Assembly (NCBI RefSeq): GCF_030247195.1
Contig: NC_080672.1
Span: 372,318,166 to 372,382,165, forward strand
Direction of reading: 5' to 3'
Length of the DNA stretch: 64,000 nt
DNA from: Topomyia yanbarensis
Lineage: Eukaryota; Arthropoda; Insecta; Diptera; Culicidae
Below are positions 1 through 11,712 of this stretch, in pieces. Positions within the stretch are counted from its first letter, which is position 1. Each line of letters begins with the position of its first letter. The translations under genes and the position numbers were made by a program. The notes beneath the pieces are model-generated. The model was not told the origin of the DNA and made no database searches. It saw only the letters and a list, made by a program, of their open reading frames with translations.

Positions 1-77
1 AGGTGAAAACGACGACTAATTCTAGGTAAATTGGTGTGATACACGCCTGACTTGCACCCCACATACCTGACAACTCC

Positions 78-86
78 TATAAAATA
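78..86 (+). promoter_or_regulatory. TATA box of unknown gene copy 1
   Basis: The sequence TATAAAATA lies 98 bases before the start codon at 184, so a transcript starting about 30 bases downstream would have a 5' leader of roughly 75 bases. It sits inside a 70 bp block (70-139) that is absent from the otherwise alignable leader of the second copy. TATA identity is from sequence alone; no start site is known. Confidence 0.5.
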
Positions 87-183
87 GTTCGCAAACAAAA
101 ATAACTCGTTACAATTAAACGTGTTATTGAGAGATTGTGTTGTTCCGCTTCTAGACCGCGTGTACGTAAGCTCATATTAAAAA

Positions 184-762
184 ATGGAATCTATTTTTGA
201 GGAATATGAAACTCCAAAAAGAGAATACCATATTGAATTTAGTCAAGAAGATGAATTTCTAAGCAGTTCTAGTGAAACCAACGACGAATCACGCTACAGA
301 GCAGTGAGAGTTGAGCGCCAGAGACGAGCCATCTTGAAAGCACGACGTCGAATATTTCCGAACACGAATAAAACTATGGCTAACTATTTAAGACAAGTAG
401 ATAAATGTCAAGTCGCTAGAGACAACATCACATCGTCACAGTTTCATAGTCCGCAGTGTTCAGTAGACGATTCTATGCAGCGTGTGAGAGAGTGGTTGCT
501 AAAGCACAATTCAATATGGGAAAAGGCTCGACAGTCACAGCTAATCGAAACTAGCGTTCAACAGTATCCTCCAGCAATAGTGTTCAACGGGACACTACCA
601 TCGCATGCAAACTGGCAACCGACGGTAAACCAATATGGTTCCACAATTTACAATCGTGACCTTTTAACTACAAACCCCAGGTGTCAATTACAGCGAAATT
701 CTCTCAGTATGCCAACCAAAGGTGGTGTTATGTGGTATCGGTGTGATAAACGGCATGTATAA
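184..762 (+). CDS. Unknown 192-residue protein, paralogue copy 1
   Basis: I do not recognise this protein. It is an intronless ORF of 192 residues. The N-terminus is acidic and serine-rich (EFSQEDEFLSSSSETNDE, about residues 18-35), followed by a strongly basic stretch (RQRRAILKARRRIF, about 45-58), a probable helix with WLLKHN, and a polar C-terminal half containing QQYPPAIVFNGTLPS. No signal peptide or membrane segment is seen. A near-identical ORF lies at 12254-12838 on the same strand; the last 13 or so residues differ between them. A polyadenylation signal AATAAA at 780-785 follows the stop and is kept in the other copy. Conservation of the frame between the copies supports a real gene. 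It could be a host gene family or a gene carried by a mobile element; the basic and acidic blocks would fit a nuclear or nucleic-acid-binding protein, but that is only inference. Confidence 0.6.
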   Translation: MESIFEEYETPKREYHIEFSQEDEFLSSSSETNDESRYRAVRVERQRRAILKARRRIFPNTNKTMANYLRQVDKCQVARDNITSSQFHSPQCSVDDSMQRVREWLLKHNSIWEKARQSQLIETSVQQYPPAIVFNGTLPSHANWQPTVNQYGSTIYNRDLLTTNPRCQLQRNSLSMPTKGGVMWYRCDKRHV

Positions 763-785
763 ATTTAAATATTAGTCGCAATAAA

Positions 786-1984
786 TTTTCATTAGGTTGT
801 AAAAATAAATGATTTTGTTTCTTCTATTTGTCTTGAAAACATGTCCATTTATAAGTCTAGTCCTGAATATAATTCCCGATCAGGATGCAAAAACACGATT
901 AGGTTGGTTACTGATACACGTATATTCACACCACAGTGTTAAAACATGTTTTAATAATTAACAATAAATAAATGTTATCAAGACAGCGTTAAAATACGTT
1001 TTAACTCGCCATGTGAACGTAGTATTAGCTTCACTTTTCTTCTATAGTAAGCTGTGTTATAAATCTGGCCTCGTTAGTGTAAAATAAATGTTAGTTAAAA
1101 TAACAGAAAATTATAACAAATAACAGTGGGAGACTTTGTTTTGAAGTGTTTCTGTTATGTCTATCTGATCGGGATTGCCAACGTGTTGGGAACTTTTCAA
1201 TTCCATTGGTATTGTTCGGATCACGACAAATAACTATTTATTTTGTAGCACTGTTCTTGATGCGCAGCTCAAACTGTAAATTTTATGCAGTTTAGTACAA
1301 TAAACCATTAGAGAAATCTAGGAAATCTTACAGAAAATAGTATGCTTATCGTGCACGTGATCCTAACTAGAGTCGTACTTGTTTGCCGTACTATTAGTTC
1401 GTAGATACCTTTTTCAAAGGTTCCACAGTAAATGGTAGAATTTTGCCGATATCCTACAAATCTTTGCTTAAGTTTAGTAGTGGGCACTTCCAGCCGCTCA
1501 ATGGCTCACATAAATCTAGATATAGATATTGTTAATTTTAGGTTTAAATTTTAGGCACATATAATTTTGATACCGTTTACTTCACCTTGATCTAATTAAT
1601 TGATGCCAAAAGCTATCATTCGATTGCACAATTATACTCGCTGTCATACTGCTGTGACACACTGTTTTTCTAAAAGGGCCGGTCACTACTGCCCAGCGGT
1701 GCCAACAGGTATAGAACTTCTCTTTCTTGGTAGTCAAAAACTCATAGACTACAACGTGGAGGTCTTTATTCCGATCAATTGTTGTAAGATGGGGCCAGAT
1801 ATGCCAAATGTGGTGAATAAAGCAGTATTCCTCACTTCAAATTTTGAAATATTTGTCGAGTGAATTTAGCAGTAATCATGCAATGTCTTATTGCTATATA
1901 AGTTTACCTCTGTTTAGTAACACAGGGCGAATTTCGTTAATAGTTCATGCAATCCATCAATTCATTGACAGCTTCTTTCTGCGG
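786..1984. other. Spacer with possible small MITE
   Basis: No gene is recognised. Short inverted ends CCCGATCAG (about 872) and CTGATCGGG (about 1166) bracket about 300 bp holding two near-palindromes of the form GTTAAAA-N-TTTTAA (about 938 and 988). This could be an old MITE, but the inverted ends are only about 12 bases and no target duplication was identified. Confidence 0.3.
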
Positions 1985-1987
1985 TAA

Positions 1988-3412
1988 GGGGCCGTTCATA
2001 AACCACGTAGACTCATAGGGGGGACGAGAGGGGGGGGGGGGGGGTTTGGCAAAAGTCTACGTTTGTCTACGAGGGGGGTTCTTTGAAAAAGTCTACGTAG
2101 ACTTTTATTTTTTGTTATTCTCGTATTACTAATTATGAATGGGATTTAAAGAGAGTTGTATTCAAAATATCGGTCTATTCAGTATTTATGCAGAAACTTC
2201 AGAGCTAGTACACTATTGAGGTAACTACTCGTTATTATTTTTATTATTTTTTGGACAACCTCACACGTTTTTGTTTCTTGCGTATATTTTGATATAGTTT
2301 TGACCTGGGAATAATACAAAATGACAGTTCCAAAGACGATCGCCAAAAATTCCTCTCGTCGGAAGATTTTGACTGTGAAATCATCTGAAGCACCACTAGT
2401 TAGCAGACATGCATGGACCATTAAATGCATGAACCATAAAAAGTTAAAAAATGTTCAAAGTTAAGCATTGTAACAACAAAACACTCGATTTTTAACAATA
2501 AGTAGATTATTTTTTTTATTTTTATTTAATAATTTCGGTGGTTAAAGCAGTAGTGTAGTTAAACTTCTACAACAAAGTGTTTACTCGAGTTAATCAGTTT
2601 CTCTTGCAATCATTTACACTGATTTCAAAATCTTTAAACACCCGTTAAATTTTACGTCTTGACCCTATGTAACTCCGTGCAAACCGGCTCTACTATATTT
2701 ATCTTCGAAAATATTCGGAGTTAAACTTTGATACTTTGCGATAATACTCTAAGGCGATACGGCTATTAATTACATAAGAAATATAAATATTTTTGGGAAG
2801 ATTTAAATAGCTTCGTTCCCTTAATGAAATAAGGCAATTTAGATTATCTTATTATCTTAGAAATATTGAAATTTGTTCACGAAAAGTGAAATTTGTGTGC
2901 ATGTTTGGTGTATTATTTTAGTCTAGATGATAGTACACATCGACAGTATAAATTTGTAATTGTTTCTTATAATTTAACAATTTTGAATGCACCAGTGAGG
3001 CTCAAAAATTGCATTGTTGGTGTAGGCCAAAATTTAAGCTAGTTATAGCAATGTATCTTTTTACATATATTTGAGTGACTAACCTTGAAAAGAAGTATTC
3101 CGCTACACAAACGTTGGAAAGCACCTTGAATCGGTATTAATTGATTTGATCAATCATAGACAAAAAACCAATGTGAAATATCTTTCTTTAATATTTAAAA
3201 AGCTTGAAATAAATCTGAACGCTTATTTTTAATTGAACATTATAATGTGCTTCTTGCTAAATTCACATTTCCTGCGAATAAAAAAAATTAAAAGTCTACG
3301 TAGACTTTTGGCGGGGGGAGGGGGATTGGTAAAAGTCTAGTAAGGTCTACTAGGGGGGAGGGGGAGTTAAAAATTCTCAAATTTCGGTCTACGTGGTTTA
3401 CGAAACGGTCCC
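1988..3412. mobile_element. Harbinger-like non-autonomous element (TSD TAA)
   Basis: The left end GGGGCCGTTCATAAACCACG and the inverted right end GGGACCGTTTCGTAAACCAC match over about 25 bases. TAA flanks both ends in the same orientation (1985-1987, 3413-3415), which fits the 3 bp TWA target duplications of PIF/Harbinger elements. The element is 1425 bp with no transposase reading frame. G-rich tracts follow both ends, and a perfect 20 bp palindrome AAAAGTCTACGTAGACTTTT occurs near each end (2087-2106 and 3290-3309). Superfamily assignment rests on TSD and terminal G's. Confidence 0.7.
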
Positions 3413-3415
3413 TAA

Positions 3416-4012
3416 TGGCTAGTTTCAACCTAGTTGCTCTTAAAAAACATTATCTTATAATCTCATCAAATGCATAAAAAATCATATTTCACGAGTGAAA
3501 CATTACATTATAGACATATTTAGCGAACCTTTCCCAAACGCTTCGCGCATCTCTTTCGTTGCTACTATCTCGGAGGAGTTTCTGAATTAAAAAACGTGTT
3601 TAATCCACCTAACAGTGTGATGAGACATTTCTTATAACTCTTATCACTCTCTTCGGATATTATATCGTTTGAGAACATTTAGAACTTGATGCTTCGCGAT
3701 GTTTTTGATAACACATACTACATGGGATAGTGGCAGAACTCAGAGAATCGCTCAAATCAGCATAGGACAACATCAGTGCTAGAAATCTCAAACCAAATCA
3801 ATGGGAAAGCGAAAAAATGGCCCATAAAATAGACATACCAACGAATTATTGTTAATGCTCTGTTAATAAAATATCTATATTGTGGTGGGAAAACTGCATT
3901 TTCCCAAAGGGGTTATATATTGTACTGAGCCAAATAAATCGGTTTTTTTTGTTGAATCGATTTGAAGTTTATACTTTACTCAAATTTCCAACGCGACTGA
4001 GAACTAAGAAAT
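3416..4012. repeat. Spacer with a dispersed repeat (3518-3567)
   Basis: No gene is seen. The stretch TTAGCGAACCTTTCCCAAAC with its continuation ending in TCTCTTTCGTTGCT (3518-3567) recurs almost unchanged at about 18238-18287, so it belongs to a dispersed repeat of unknown type. Confidence 0.45.
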
Positions 4013-4482
4013 CAACGCTTTTTCTTGAAAAGGGCGATACTAGCAGTGATACCATTCAAAGAAAATCAACAGTGAATATTTCCAGACTTGGTTTTATTTC
4101 CTATTTAATACCTATTGGGTTTTTTACATCCTAGATTGCATGATTCAGTGATCGAAACCCAAAACTTCTTAAAGTATTAGAAATTATTAAATTAATTTTT
4201 TTTTTGCTATTGAAATTGACAAAATGATAGTATCGCCCCTTTGGCGATTGTTTACTTTTTCGGTCTCACCTATCAGCATTGAAGTATCGCGGGCGAAACT
4301 TTAAATAAACAAACAAAAATACAGTTTCGCCCGTTGTATTTTTTGCTGTAGTTTAAGAAAGCAATATCGTAGAATCAAAATTTTTAGGTTAATTTGTTGC
4401 GTTTCAAAGCCCTAATTGGCATGTATGAAAAAAGCCTTATGTTTACATTTGTAAGTATCGCCCTTTTCACAAAAAAGCGTTG
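4013..4482. mobile_element. MITE with GGGCGATAC inverted ends
   Basis: The left arm, CAACGCTTTTTCTTGAAAAG followed by GGCGATACT, is repeated inverted at the right end (4455-4482) with about three mismatches in 28 bases. The 470 bp between contains several GGCGAT/ATCGCC motifs and no coding region. Superfamily is unknown. A possibly related GCCCTT-ended element lies at 49265-49935. Confidence 0.6.
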
Positions 4483-4716
4483 AAATGAAATCGCAGCTCC
4501 TGATATCACGCTATCTCTGAAGTGCATGCGTGCATAGTTTCAAATTTTACTTCGACATCGATTTTTTCTAAAGGTGACTTCCCAGTAGTATCCTTGATAT
4601 GAATTATTATCGCTAATCCTAACGCCAAAGAACAAATAAAAACCTCTCGAAAACGAACCGTTTGGGGAAATCATCATCATTACTGGAATTTTCATTTTCA
4701 CGAAACTTTTCGATAA

Positions 4717-4797
4717 CCTTCCGTCACTTGCGTTAATGCACTGGGTGCACAGTGCTCTGAAAATCTAGCGAAATCGTCTTAAGGCACCAGCGGGTCT
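4717..4797 (+). mobile_element. Truncated piggyBac-type MITE
   Basis: This stretch resembles the left and central parts of the complete 111 bp element at 10948-11058: CCTTCCG at the end, then GTGCAC and CTCTGAAAATCTAGCGAAAT. The right inverted end is missing, so it is a degraded or 3'-truncated copy. Confidence 0.55.
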
Positions 4798-6087
4798 ATA
4801 AAGAATACTAAAAATTAATTTCTATTCCATAATTTTCAGCTCAGCAATTCGAGAGATCGTGCTCACCGCAAGCCATGAAAAATAGACTACGTTGTGAAGC
4901 GATGGTCACTATTTATTAAAAAATCACGTTAAATAAAAAATTAAGCTATTAAAAAATTTCAAATAGTTTATAATTTTCACAAACTTATTAGGAAAAGTTG
5001 TTTAATAAGCTTTCGTAATATTGTGGACAAAAAAAGCTGAAAATTTCAGTATTTTCTCTATCTGCAACATATAAACCCTTAAGTATACCAATTAATTGGT
5101 ATACGAATTGGAATAGGTTCGCCAAATTTTGGAAGAAGTCTATAAAATAACCCCTTGAAAACTACCTAAAAATTGTTGTAGTTCGATGCAATGAAAAAAT
5201 CTCCAAAAATGAAATTTGTATTTGTATTTGTATTTGGCATTTTTTTTCTTTATAATAAACTGAAGCTGTTAAAATATTTTTCTCGTCCCTTGATGTAGTC
5301 TGATAACTACTTCTGATTATGATGCACTTTTTATTTTCGCATATTTCGCATATCTTCATGATAAGGAAAACATGCTCAAGAAAGGATTTACTCGAATTCA
5401 GTCTTGTTCGTCTGCTAAAGCCCATCAAACATATGTTCATATTTGGCTGATAAAATCGGGGTTTCAATGTGTTATAATAGATATTCAGCATTCGAAGAAG
5501 TTTCTTGTGAACGAGTGTAGAACGACTTTGTTTCTACTTACTTGAAGTCAGCGGCGTTGACAGAAATTCGGTTTGGTGGAGGTTTGGTGAAAATCGATCA
5601 TACTGTCCAAACGGCATAATTCCGAAACCGTAATTTTTGAAGTTTTAAAATTATGCAGAATTATTTTTTCAGAAAATAGTAACAGAGTTCGTGTCTTTAG
5701 CGAATTTGTTGAGACTTTATTGTAGTCATGAATATTAACCTGAGAAAATTCACCATAAATACTTCTTGGACGATATACCGTCAAAATTATTTTATCAAAT
5801 GATGCGCTGTTTAACGTTTGTAAAACTCATCGAAGATACTAAACCTCCGAAATTGGCGGTTTCAAAATGATGCTATCTTGACCTTAAATTACTGTTTTTA
5901 AACATTTGACCTATACATATAATTGGTCATACAACAAAAATCAAATGCTCATCAAAATCGATCAGAACCTGCTAGAATCGAATGGAAATCGTCATTTTTC
6001 ATAAATTTCTCTCTACATTCGGAAAGTGTTATCCTCGTTATTAATCATATTACGTTTTCGTCTCAACTCGACGCATTCCCAAAATAA
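4798..6087. other. AT-rich spacer, no gene recognised
   Basis: Only short unsupported reading frames occur. A short TTTGTA microsatellite of about four units lies at 5215-5238. Nothing else could be assigned. Confidence 0.4.
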
Positions 6088-6873
6088 AAACCTGTTTTAA
6101 TTCACCTAGTGGTGCAATTGTGCTTGTCTCATTTGTCCAGACTACGATGGTTATGTTCAATAAAATGGTGGAAATGAATATTACATGTTCAGTACGATTT
6201 GCACATACATACAATGGATCTTGAGATACTATGTGATACTGAAACATCGCTTGAAACCAGCGGCGGTATGGAGAAAGATCCGGGAGGTCCAGGTCCTGCC
6301 GAAAATTTTCAACTTGTTAAGAAATTTTAAACTAGTTTTAATTTTAAAGTAGCAACCCCTCACTGCATACTCCCTCCGGGCCGGTATAATTGACGATTTT
6401 TGGAGTGATTGCATAACCTTTCTATATGAGAAAGGCAAAAATGTCCAAAGTCCAAAGAAGTCAATTTTTGTCAAACATTTTTTTTCGAGTTTACATCAAA
6501 TCTCAATGTTTCATGCATTTTAAAGTCATTTGGCATCAAAAATACAAATTTGATTTTGAAAATTTTTCATTTCAGTTTATATGGGAATTTGCTGTGTGAT
6601 TGCACTCTTCAACTCATAACTCCGGAACCGGAAGTCCAATCAATAAAAAATTCAATAGCAGCCGATGGGAAGGTTGTACCTTTCATTTGAGACTAACTGT
6701 GCAAATCAATCCAGCCATCTTTGAGAAACATAGGTCACATTTTTTTCACATACACACATACATACACACAGACATTTTCCGATATCGACGAACTCAGTCG
6801 ATTGGCATTTTACATTCGGCCCTACCGGTCGGGAGTAGATTGACGAATTTTAGAGTGAATGAGAAAGGCAAAA
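6088..6873 (-). repeat. GCCTTTCTC dispersed repeat, two partial units
   Basis: This is the family described at 19503-22125, here reversed. The terminal sequence CCTGTTTTAATTCACCTAG, then GGTGCAATTGTG, is at 6090-6122. The hairpin end CCTTTCTATATGAGAAAGG is at about 6418, followed by a second unit with CGGAACCGGAAGTCC, a short CA-rich tract (6749-6772), TCGACGAACTCAGTCGAT, and GAGAAAGGCAAAA at 6861-6873. A fragment of the 19205 hAT MITE family (about 6268-6350) is embedded in the first unit. Confidence 0.6.
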
Positions 6874-6875
6874 AC

Positions 6876-8144
6876 ATTTTTAGCAAATGTTGAAAGTTAT
6901 GCATTTTTTGGTGAGCATGTTTCATAGACATTAAATCAATTTTAACTTCGCTTCCTATTAAATAAAGACCCTTATTACAGTACATTTCTACAAAAACGAG
7001 CTCAATTTGAAAATAAATCTGAGGATTATGATTGATTACAGAACTCTGAAATTTTCTATTGGAATGTTTTCAGGCAGGAATTTAATATTGATGCTATTAG
7101 ACAACTGTGAAATCAAGACCAATAGATCAGTTACATATCAGGACCCCATTCCGACAATTTATCAAAAGTCCTCATGATGTTTACAACAACAGGTTATCAA
7201 TCTACGGATCAGATAATTGTTATTGTAATATTGAATTAAATCAGTCTGCATCAATAAATTTTCAACTTAAATCCAATTTTTTTCTTTGGGTATGGTGGGA
7301 GGGAGGGGGGGGGGGTTGTATGGTGTTAAACCCCAAAACCTTCTCTTGGCTACGCCGTTGCTTGGAGTTATTTATTTCGCTTTTCATTTTCCGATATGTT
7401 TCAGATCGATCCGATGGTTATAAGTTAGAAAAATTGCAGTCAGAAGGTTCGCACAAATGAACATTTTTGTACTGATAAGTTATCAAGTTCCTTCCAGACA
7501 ACTTGGAAGTGTTCGGTGATTGTTTCTAGCTGTTGTAGATAGTAAAATGAAATGCAAAATTCGTTTTATCGAAATAATGTTTAGCTTATTTCAATGGATT
7601 ATTACTATATTGAACAATAAATAGGCGACAAAGAGTAATCAACAAACAACAAGCCATAACTTTTAAAGTATTCAAAATAGATATTTAAAGTCTTTAGTAA
7701 AGTTATTCGCAAAAGTAAGAGCTACAAATTTGCTGAAGACATCATTTCGATATAATCACTTCCAAGAAAATTATGTGAAAATATCTCACTCATAGGGAGA
7801 TTAATCAGCAAAAGCATAATACCAAAAGAAAGGGCATATTGCCTCCATTAAATTCCCCGAAGATTCTATTGACCTAAAATAAGCCGTTTTGGCGTTAATA
7901 ATAGATTACATGTTTTTGGTCATATTTCTGGCAATGGGAAATGATAAAAATCTTTCGTCCGCATTTAATGTTAAATATCTCTTTTGATAATAGTCCGATT
8001 TCAATAATCTATATCTTGTTCGAAAGGTATTCGTTAAAGCTGTCTAAAAACATATAAATTGTTAATCTATGTTGTCAATTTCGGCAGATAATTTAAAAAA
8101 ACTGCAAAAAACGCCATTTTTACGCATTCAAACATTCATATCTT
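6876..8144. other. Spacer, no gene recognised
   Basis: AT-rich sequence with a G-run at about 7299-7315. The longest frame here (7107-7460) shows no family resemblance and is not supported as a gene. Confidence 0.4.
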
Positions 8145-8295
8145 GGAAACTAAACATCAGAATCAAAAACAAATTAATAGCGTTCATACTGTTTTTTAGT
8201 TCTTTCATTTAAAATTGGTTTGGATAAGATCGGTTCAGCCATTGCTGAGAAACACGAATGAGAATTTGTCCGTTACATACACACACACACACACA

Positions 8296-8349
<54 letters not shown>

Positions 8350-8472
8350 CACAGACATTGTCCCAAATCGTCGAGCTGAGTCGATTGGTATATAACACTC
8401 GGCCCTCCGGGCCTCGGAAAAAATCTTGAAAGTTTGAGCGAATTCTATACATTTCTTTTATAAGAAATGTAA
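8145..8472 (-). repeat. GCCTTTCTC repeat fragment with CA microsatellite
   Basis: A reversed fragment of the family at 19503-22125. It contains the element-specific GATCGGTTCAGCCATT segment, a long interrupted (CA)n run (about 8276-8354), the GAGCTGAGTCGATTGGTATA block, the palindromic CGGCCCTCCGGGCC (8400-8413), and a diverged terminal hairpin near 8452-8472. Confidence 0.65.
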
Positions 8473-9017
8473 CAATATTACACTTCGAATTTGCAAGTTT
8501 TCTTGCATTTTTTCTGCAGGACGCTGAGCTCAGAAAGCTCGACATTTATTGTTATTTATTAAGTCTACTCTGTCGTCTATCGCAGAAAAATGCAATCTTA
8601 TGTAAAAATCAGCGTTGTACACTAATATTTTATCAACAGCTAAAATAGCTGTGAGCTAAACCGTAAAAACGAAGAAAAATTAATTAGTTATGGAATTTGT
8701 GTTTCGACTTCGTCTCATCAGAATCCGAGACTAACTTAGTGACAAGACTATGTTAGCATCGGATTGACGCTCAAAAAAATGGAGACACAATTTTTGTTTC
8801 TGAATAATCCCCTAGTTAAGCGTGTTTAAAATTGTTTAAAACTTTAATTTGTAGTTTTGTGAATAACGGCATTGTATTTCTCTTCTGTAGATTTTCTTGT
8901 TCTCGTATTGCATATTCTTTTGTTAAATAAATCTCCCTGCGAACTGAGCATACGACTATGAAGCGAATGTATAAACGAACAGAAACTAACAATGGTTTCT
9001 CTAAACGCCGAATATTT
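8473..9017. other. Spacer, no gene recognised
   Basis: No coding region or repeat could be assigned. Confidence 0.35.
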
Positions 9018-9450
9018 CTCGATAAACATGTGAAAAGGGCATAACGCAAATGAGAGTCTATCTGTGTTTACTTCTCTTTCGATTATTATGGCATCATCAT
9101 AAAACTTTCTAACATTGTTTCGAAAGACTATGTCGTCGGCTAGCATATTATCGAAGACTACATTTTAAGAAGACTGATAACTCTTTCCTTCCCCCATACA
9201 AACGAGAAGCGACAGAAGTTTCAGCGCCTCTGTTGGAGGAAGGTAGGAAGCTTAATGTAAAAGTGTATATGTGTGTGCATCACTGTGCACTTTAGCCGCA
9301 AGTGGCGTTGCTGTTGCTGTCTTCAGATTCTTCGATATTATGCTAAGAGTTAAGGAGCAAACGTACATGCGGTCTAGTTATTGACAGAAGAGAAAGTAAA
9401 CGAAGAGAGGCTCTCATTTACGTTTATGCCCTTTTCACATGTTTATCTAG
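9018..9450. mobile_element. Palindromic MITE family 'TCTYGA', copy 1
   Basis: The left arm (GATAAACATGTGAAAAGGGC at 9021-9040, continuing to AATGAGAG) is repeated inverted at 9405-9450 with few mismatches. Inside lies a core shared with copies at 32090, 54442 and 60794: CTCTTTCGATTATTATGGC on one side and AGAAGAGAAAGTAAAC on the other. This copy is about 175 bp longer than the others because of extra sequence at about 9163-9340. No transposase is encoded. Arm sequence is private to this copy although the core is shared. Confidence 0.65.
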
Positions 9451-9758
9451 ATTTCGTCGCTTGGTTTCGTACCTGCGAGTGTATGTATGCGTTGAATAAT
9501 CACAACGAAAGGGTGTGAAAATGTACGTAGCTTGATTTGAGAAAATAACATCCGAGTTTACAATCTGCCTTTCGCTCAGCTTCCTACCTGCGAGTGCATG
9601 TGTGCGTATAAGAATCGCGGTAGATTTAGCGAGAGCAATATTTTGTTGATGCTAGCGGTTGCAAACGCCCGAAACTAGTATCGGTATGATGGCTTACCCA
9701 TGTATGTGTGTGGCACTACCCGATGTGCGTGGATGAATTAGTGAAAGAATTTCAGCAT
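9451..9758. other. Spacer with a short direct repeat
   Basis: The phrase TACCTGCGAGTG with GTATG/CATGTG context occurs twice (about 9470 and 9586), about 115 bases apart, suggesting an old local duplication. No gene is seen. Confidence 0.35.
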
Positions 9759-9766
9759 CGTTTTTC

Positions 9767-10194
9767 CAAAGAGAATAGGGAAAGAGACGAATAGTGTGAA
9801 GCCAAAAATACCTTATTGAGCAGACCAATCGTGCAATGTAAATAAACATTACTCATGCCTGAGTTGGAGGAGATAAGTATTGTACATCTATCAAAAAAGA
9901 AATTTGATTTTCGTCAGAATTTAGTTCAATCGTGATTGTGTAAGGTCCATTCTAGAGTATATGTATGAGTAAAAACAAGCTTTAGAATTATTTCATCTCT
10001 TTGTTTCGAAATGCACATCGTTTGATAAACAAATCCAACGATCGACATAAAGTTTGTTTTCAAAATATAATAGCAGTCATTTAAAGTGCTGCCTGTGGAA
10101 GCGGTTGCCAAAATTCTAGTGTTGAAATCATCATAAAGAGAGTGTTGCCGTTTTGACTGATTTTCACTCTTCGTCTCTTTCCCTATTCTCTTTG
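9767..10194. mobile_element. hAT-type MITE, copy A (TSD cgtttttc)
   Basis: The inverted ends start CAAAGAGAATAGGGAAAGAG and match for about 25 bases. A perfect 8 bp target duplication, cgtttttc, flanks the element at 9759-9766 and 10195-10202, the length expected for hAT insertions. The element is 428 bp and non-coding. A reverse copy, enlarged by a nested insertion, occupies 40963-42426. Confidence 0.8.
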
Positions 10195-10202
10195 CGTTTT
10201 TC

Positions 10203-10639
10203 ATTCGCGTTCAAAATGAGCTCCTTTTCTTGCGGGACATCACGCTTGATTACGGGTTTGCTCTGGACCCAGCGTCAATCCGGTGCTAGCTTAGTCTTGT
10301 TACTAAGTTAGCGTAGGATTTTAATGAGACGCAGTCGAATCGTAAATTCCATAATTAATTTAGTTATAATAGGTCTTCACGCACAAATATGGTTTTGAAC
10401 GATTTTCTCCTTAATGGAGAAAACATAGTTTTTACCTTACATTGTTCTCCACTAAGCAGAAATCTTTTTTTTACCTTACATTGTTCTCGATTAAGCAGAA
10501 ATCTAGCCTGGAAGTAAAATGTTTTACAGTCTAATATTTTATTCGTAATAACTTTTTTCAAATTGATAAAATTTCGCCTCCATTCCTGTATAAGAAACCG
10601 TTAAAAAATTTGTTTGCTCATAAATATGCGTTTGAAAAC
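10203..10639. other. Spacer with a 36 bp tandem repeat
   Basis: A unit beginning TTTTTACCTTACATTGTTCT and ending AGCAGAAATCT is repeated back to back (10429-10465 and 10468-10504) with two or three mismatches. No gene is seen. Confidence 0.45.
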
Positions 10640-10647
10640 TGTGTGAA

Positions 10648-11704
10648 TAGGGTTGCCACCCCTCCGGGTTTGACGCGGAGACTCTGGTTTTCGGGAGCGA
10701 TCTCCGGGTCTCCGGGTTTTACATCAATTTCTCCGGGTTTGGTGGGAAGAAGCATAGGTTCAATTTTTTGGAATTAATTGATTCTTTACAAAATATTTAA
10801 AAAGTCTAAATTAACTATTACTCTGGTTCAGATTTATTTTTCCCGACTAACCCTTCGTTTCAAGGTGGCGAAGAGTTCATCAAATATTGCTAATTTCTTT
10901 CACAAAGCAATGAAAATGAAAAACAAATAAAATTCACTGCAAATTAACCTTCCGGAAGTCGCGCTAGTGCACTGAGTGCACGCTGCTCTGAAAATCTAGC
11001 GAAATCGTCTTAGGGGACCAGCGGCTGTAAGTAAGCCATATGCGCGACTTCCGGAGGGTTAAGGAAAGTAATATTTCGCTATGTGCTACAATTGAAAGGT
11101 TGCATTCCACTAAGTCGCTCAAAATGGCGTAAAAAAAGTTATTTTACTGCAATTTTACCAAATCATTTCACTCTTAGTGGTGCTTATCACCAGCTGCACT
11201 AAGGTCTGGCAGATTTATTCTAATCCAACTGACTAGGTCAACATCAAAACTAGTTCTTGCGGTGTTGTTGCTACTCCAGCAGCGATCCTTAACTGGGCTA
11301 GGGAGGTGAGTTTTGACCCTTTGTTGCGAAATTAAGATTTGTTGGTGACGAATAACCGACACCACATAGTGTGATGTCGCAGCTCTGCCTCCTTTGCTCT
11401 CCTTCTCCTGTTAGTTGTGGAGGAGAGCAATGCTCGTTCGACCTCCACAGTGAGAGTAGCTGGTGCTTTTGTATTCTTGGCACTTAGTCGGGGAAGTGAA
11501 ATACTACACCTCATTAAACCGATAAAACCGTTCTCAAGCGTGAAAAATTTACAGTTTTGATGGTAATAAAAAGCGATTAAAGTGCTCTAAAATGCCTAGC
11601 AATCGCTTTGATTCCAATTTCTGTCTCGTTCCACTCAAAATCCACCACCCCCCCAGATCAGTGAAAATCTCCGGGTCAAAGCCTCTCCAGGGGTGGCAAC
11701 CCTA
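10648..11704. mobile_element. hAT-type non-autonomous element (TSD tgtgtgaa)
   Basis: The ends TAGGGTTGCCACCCCT and, inverted, GGGGTGGCAACCCTA form terminal inverted repeats. An identical 8 bp duplication tgtgtgaa lies at 10640-10647 and 11705-11712. The 1057 bp body carries repeated CTCCGGG motifs near both ends, no transposase, and a nested piggyBac-type MITE at 10948-11058. Reading frames inside (around 11174-11514) show no family resemblance. Confidence 0.8.
10948..11058. mobile_element. piggyBac-type MITE (TSD TTAA), nested
   Basis: A compact 111 bp element with inverted ends CCTTCCGGAAGTCGCGC and CCCTCCGGAAGTCGCGC, flanked by TTAA on both sides (10944-10947, 11059-11062). TTAA duplication and a CCY terminal motif are typical of piggyBac-related elements. 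Partial copies occur at 4717-4797 and 17875-17921. It lies inside the hAT element, so it inserted later. Confidence 0.8.
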
Positions 11705-11712
11705 TGTGTGAA

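Noticed and set aside
70..139. The 70 bp leader difference between the two unknown genes as a retained intron in copy 1
   Set aside because: The block cannot be given GT-AG ends under any alignment shift allowed by the flanking identity.
8273..8545. 90-codon - strand frame with long CV repeats
   Set aside because: The repeats come from a CA microsatellite inside a dispersed repeat; it is not a protein-coding gene.
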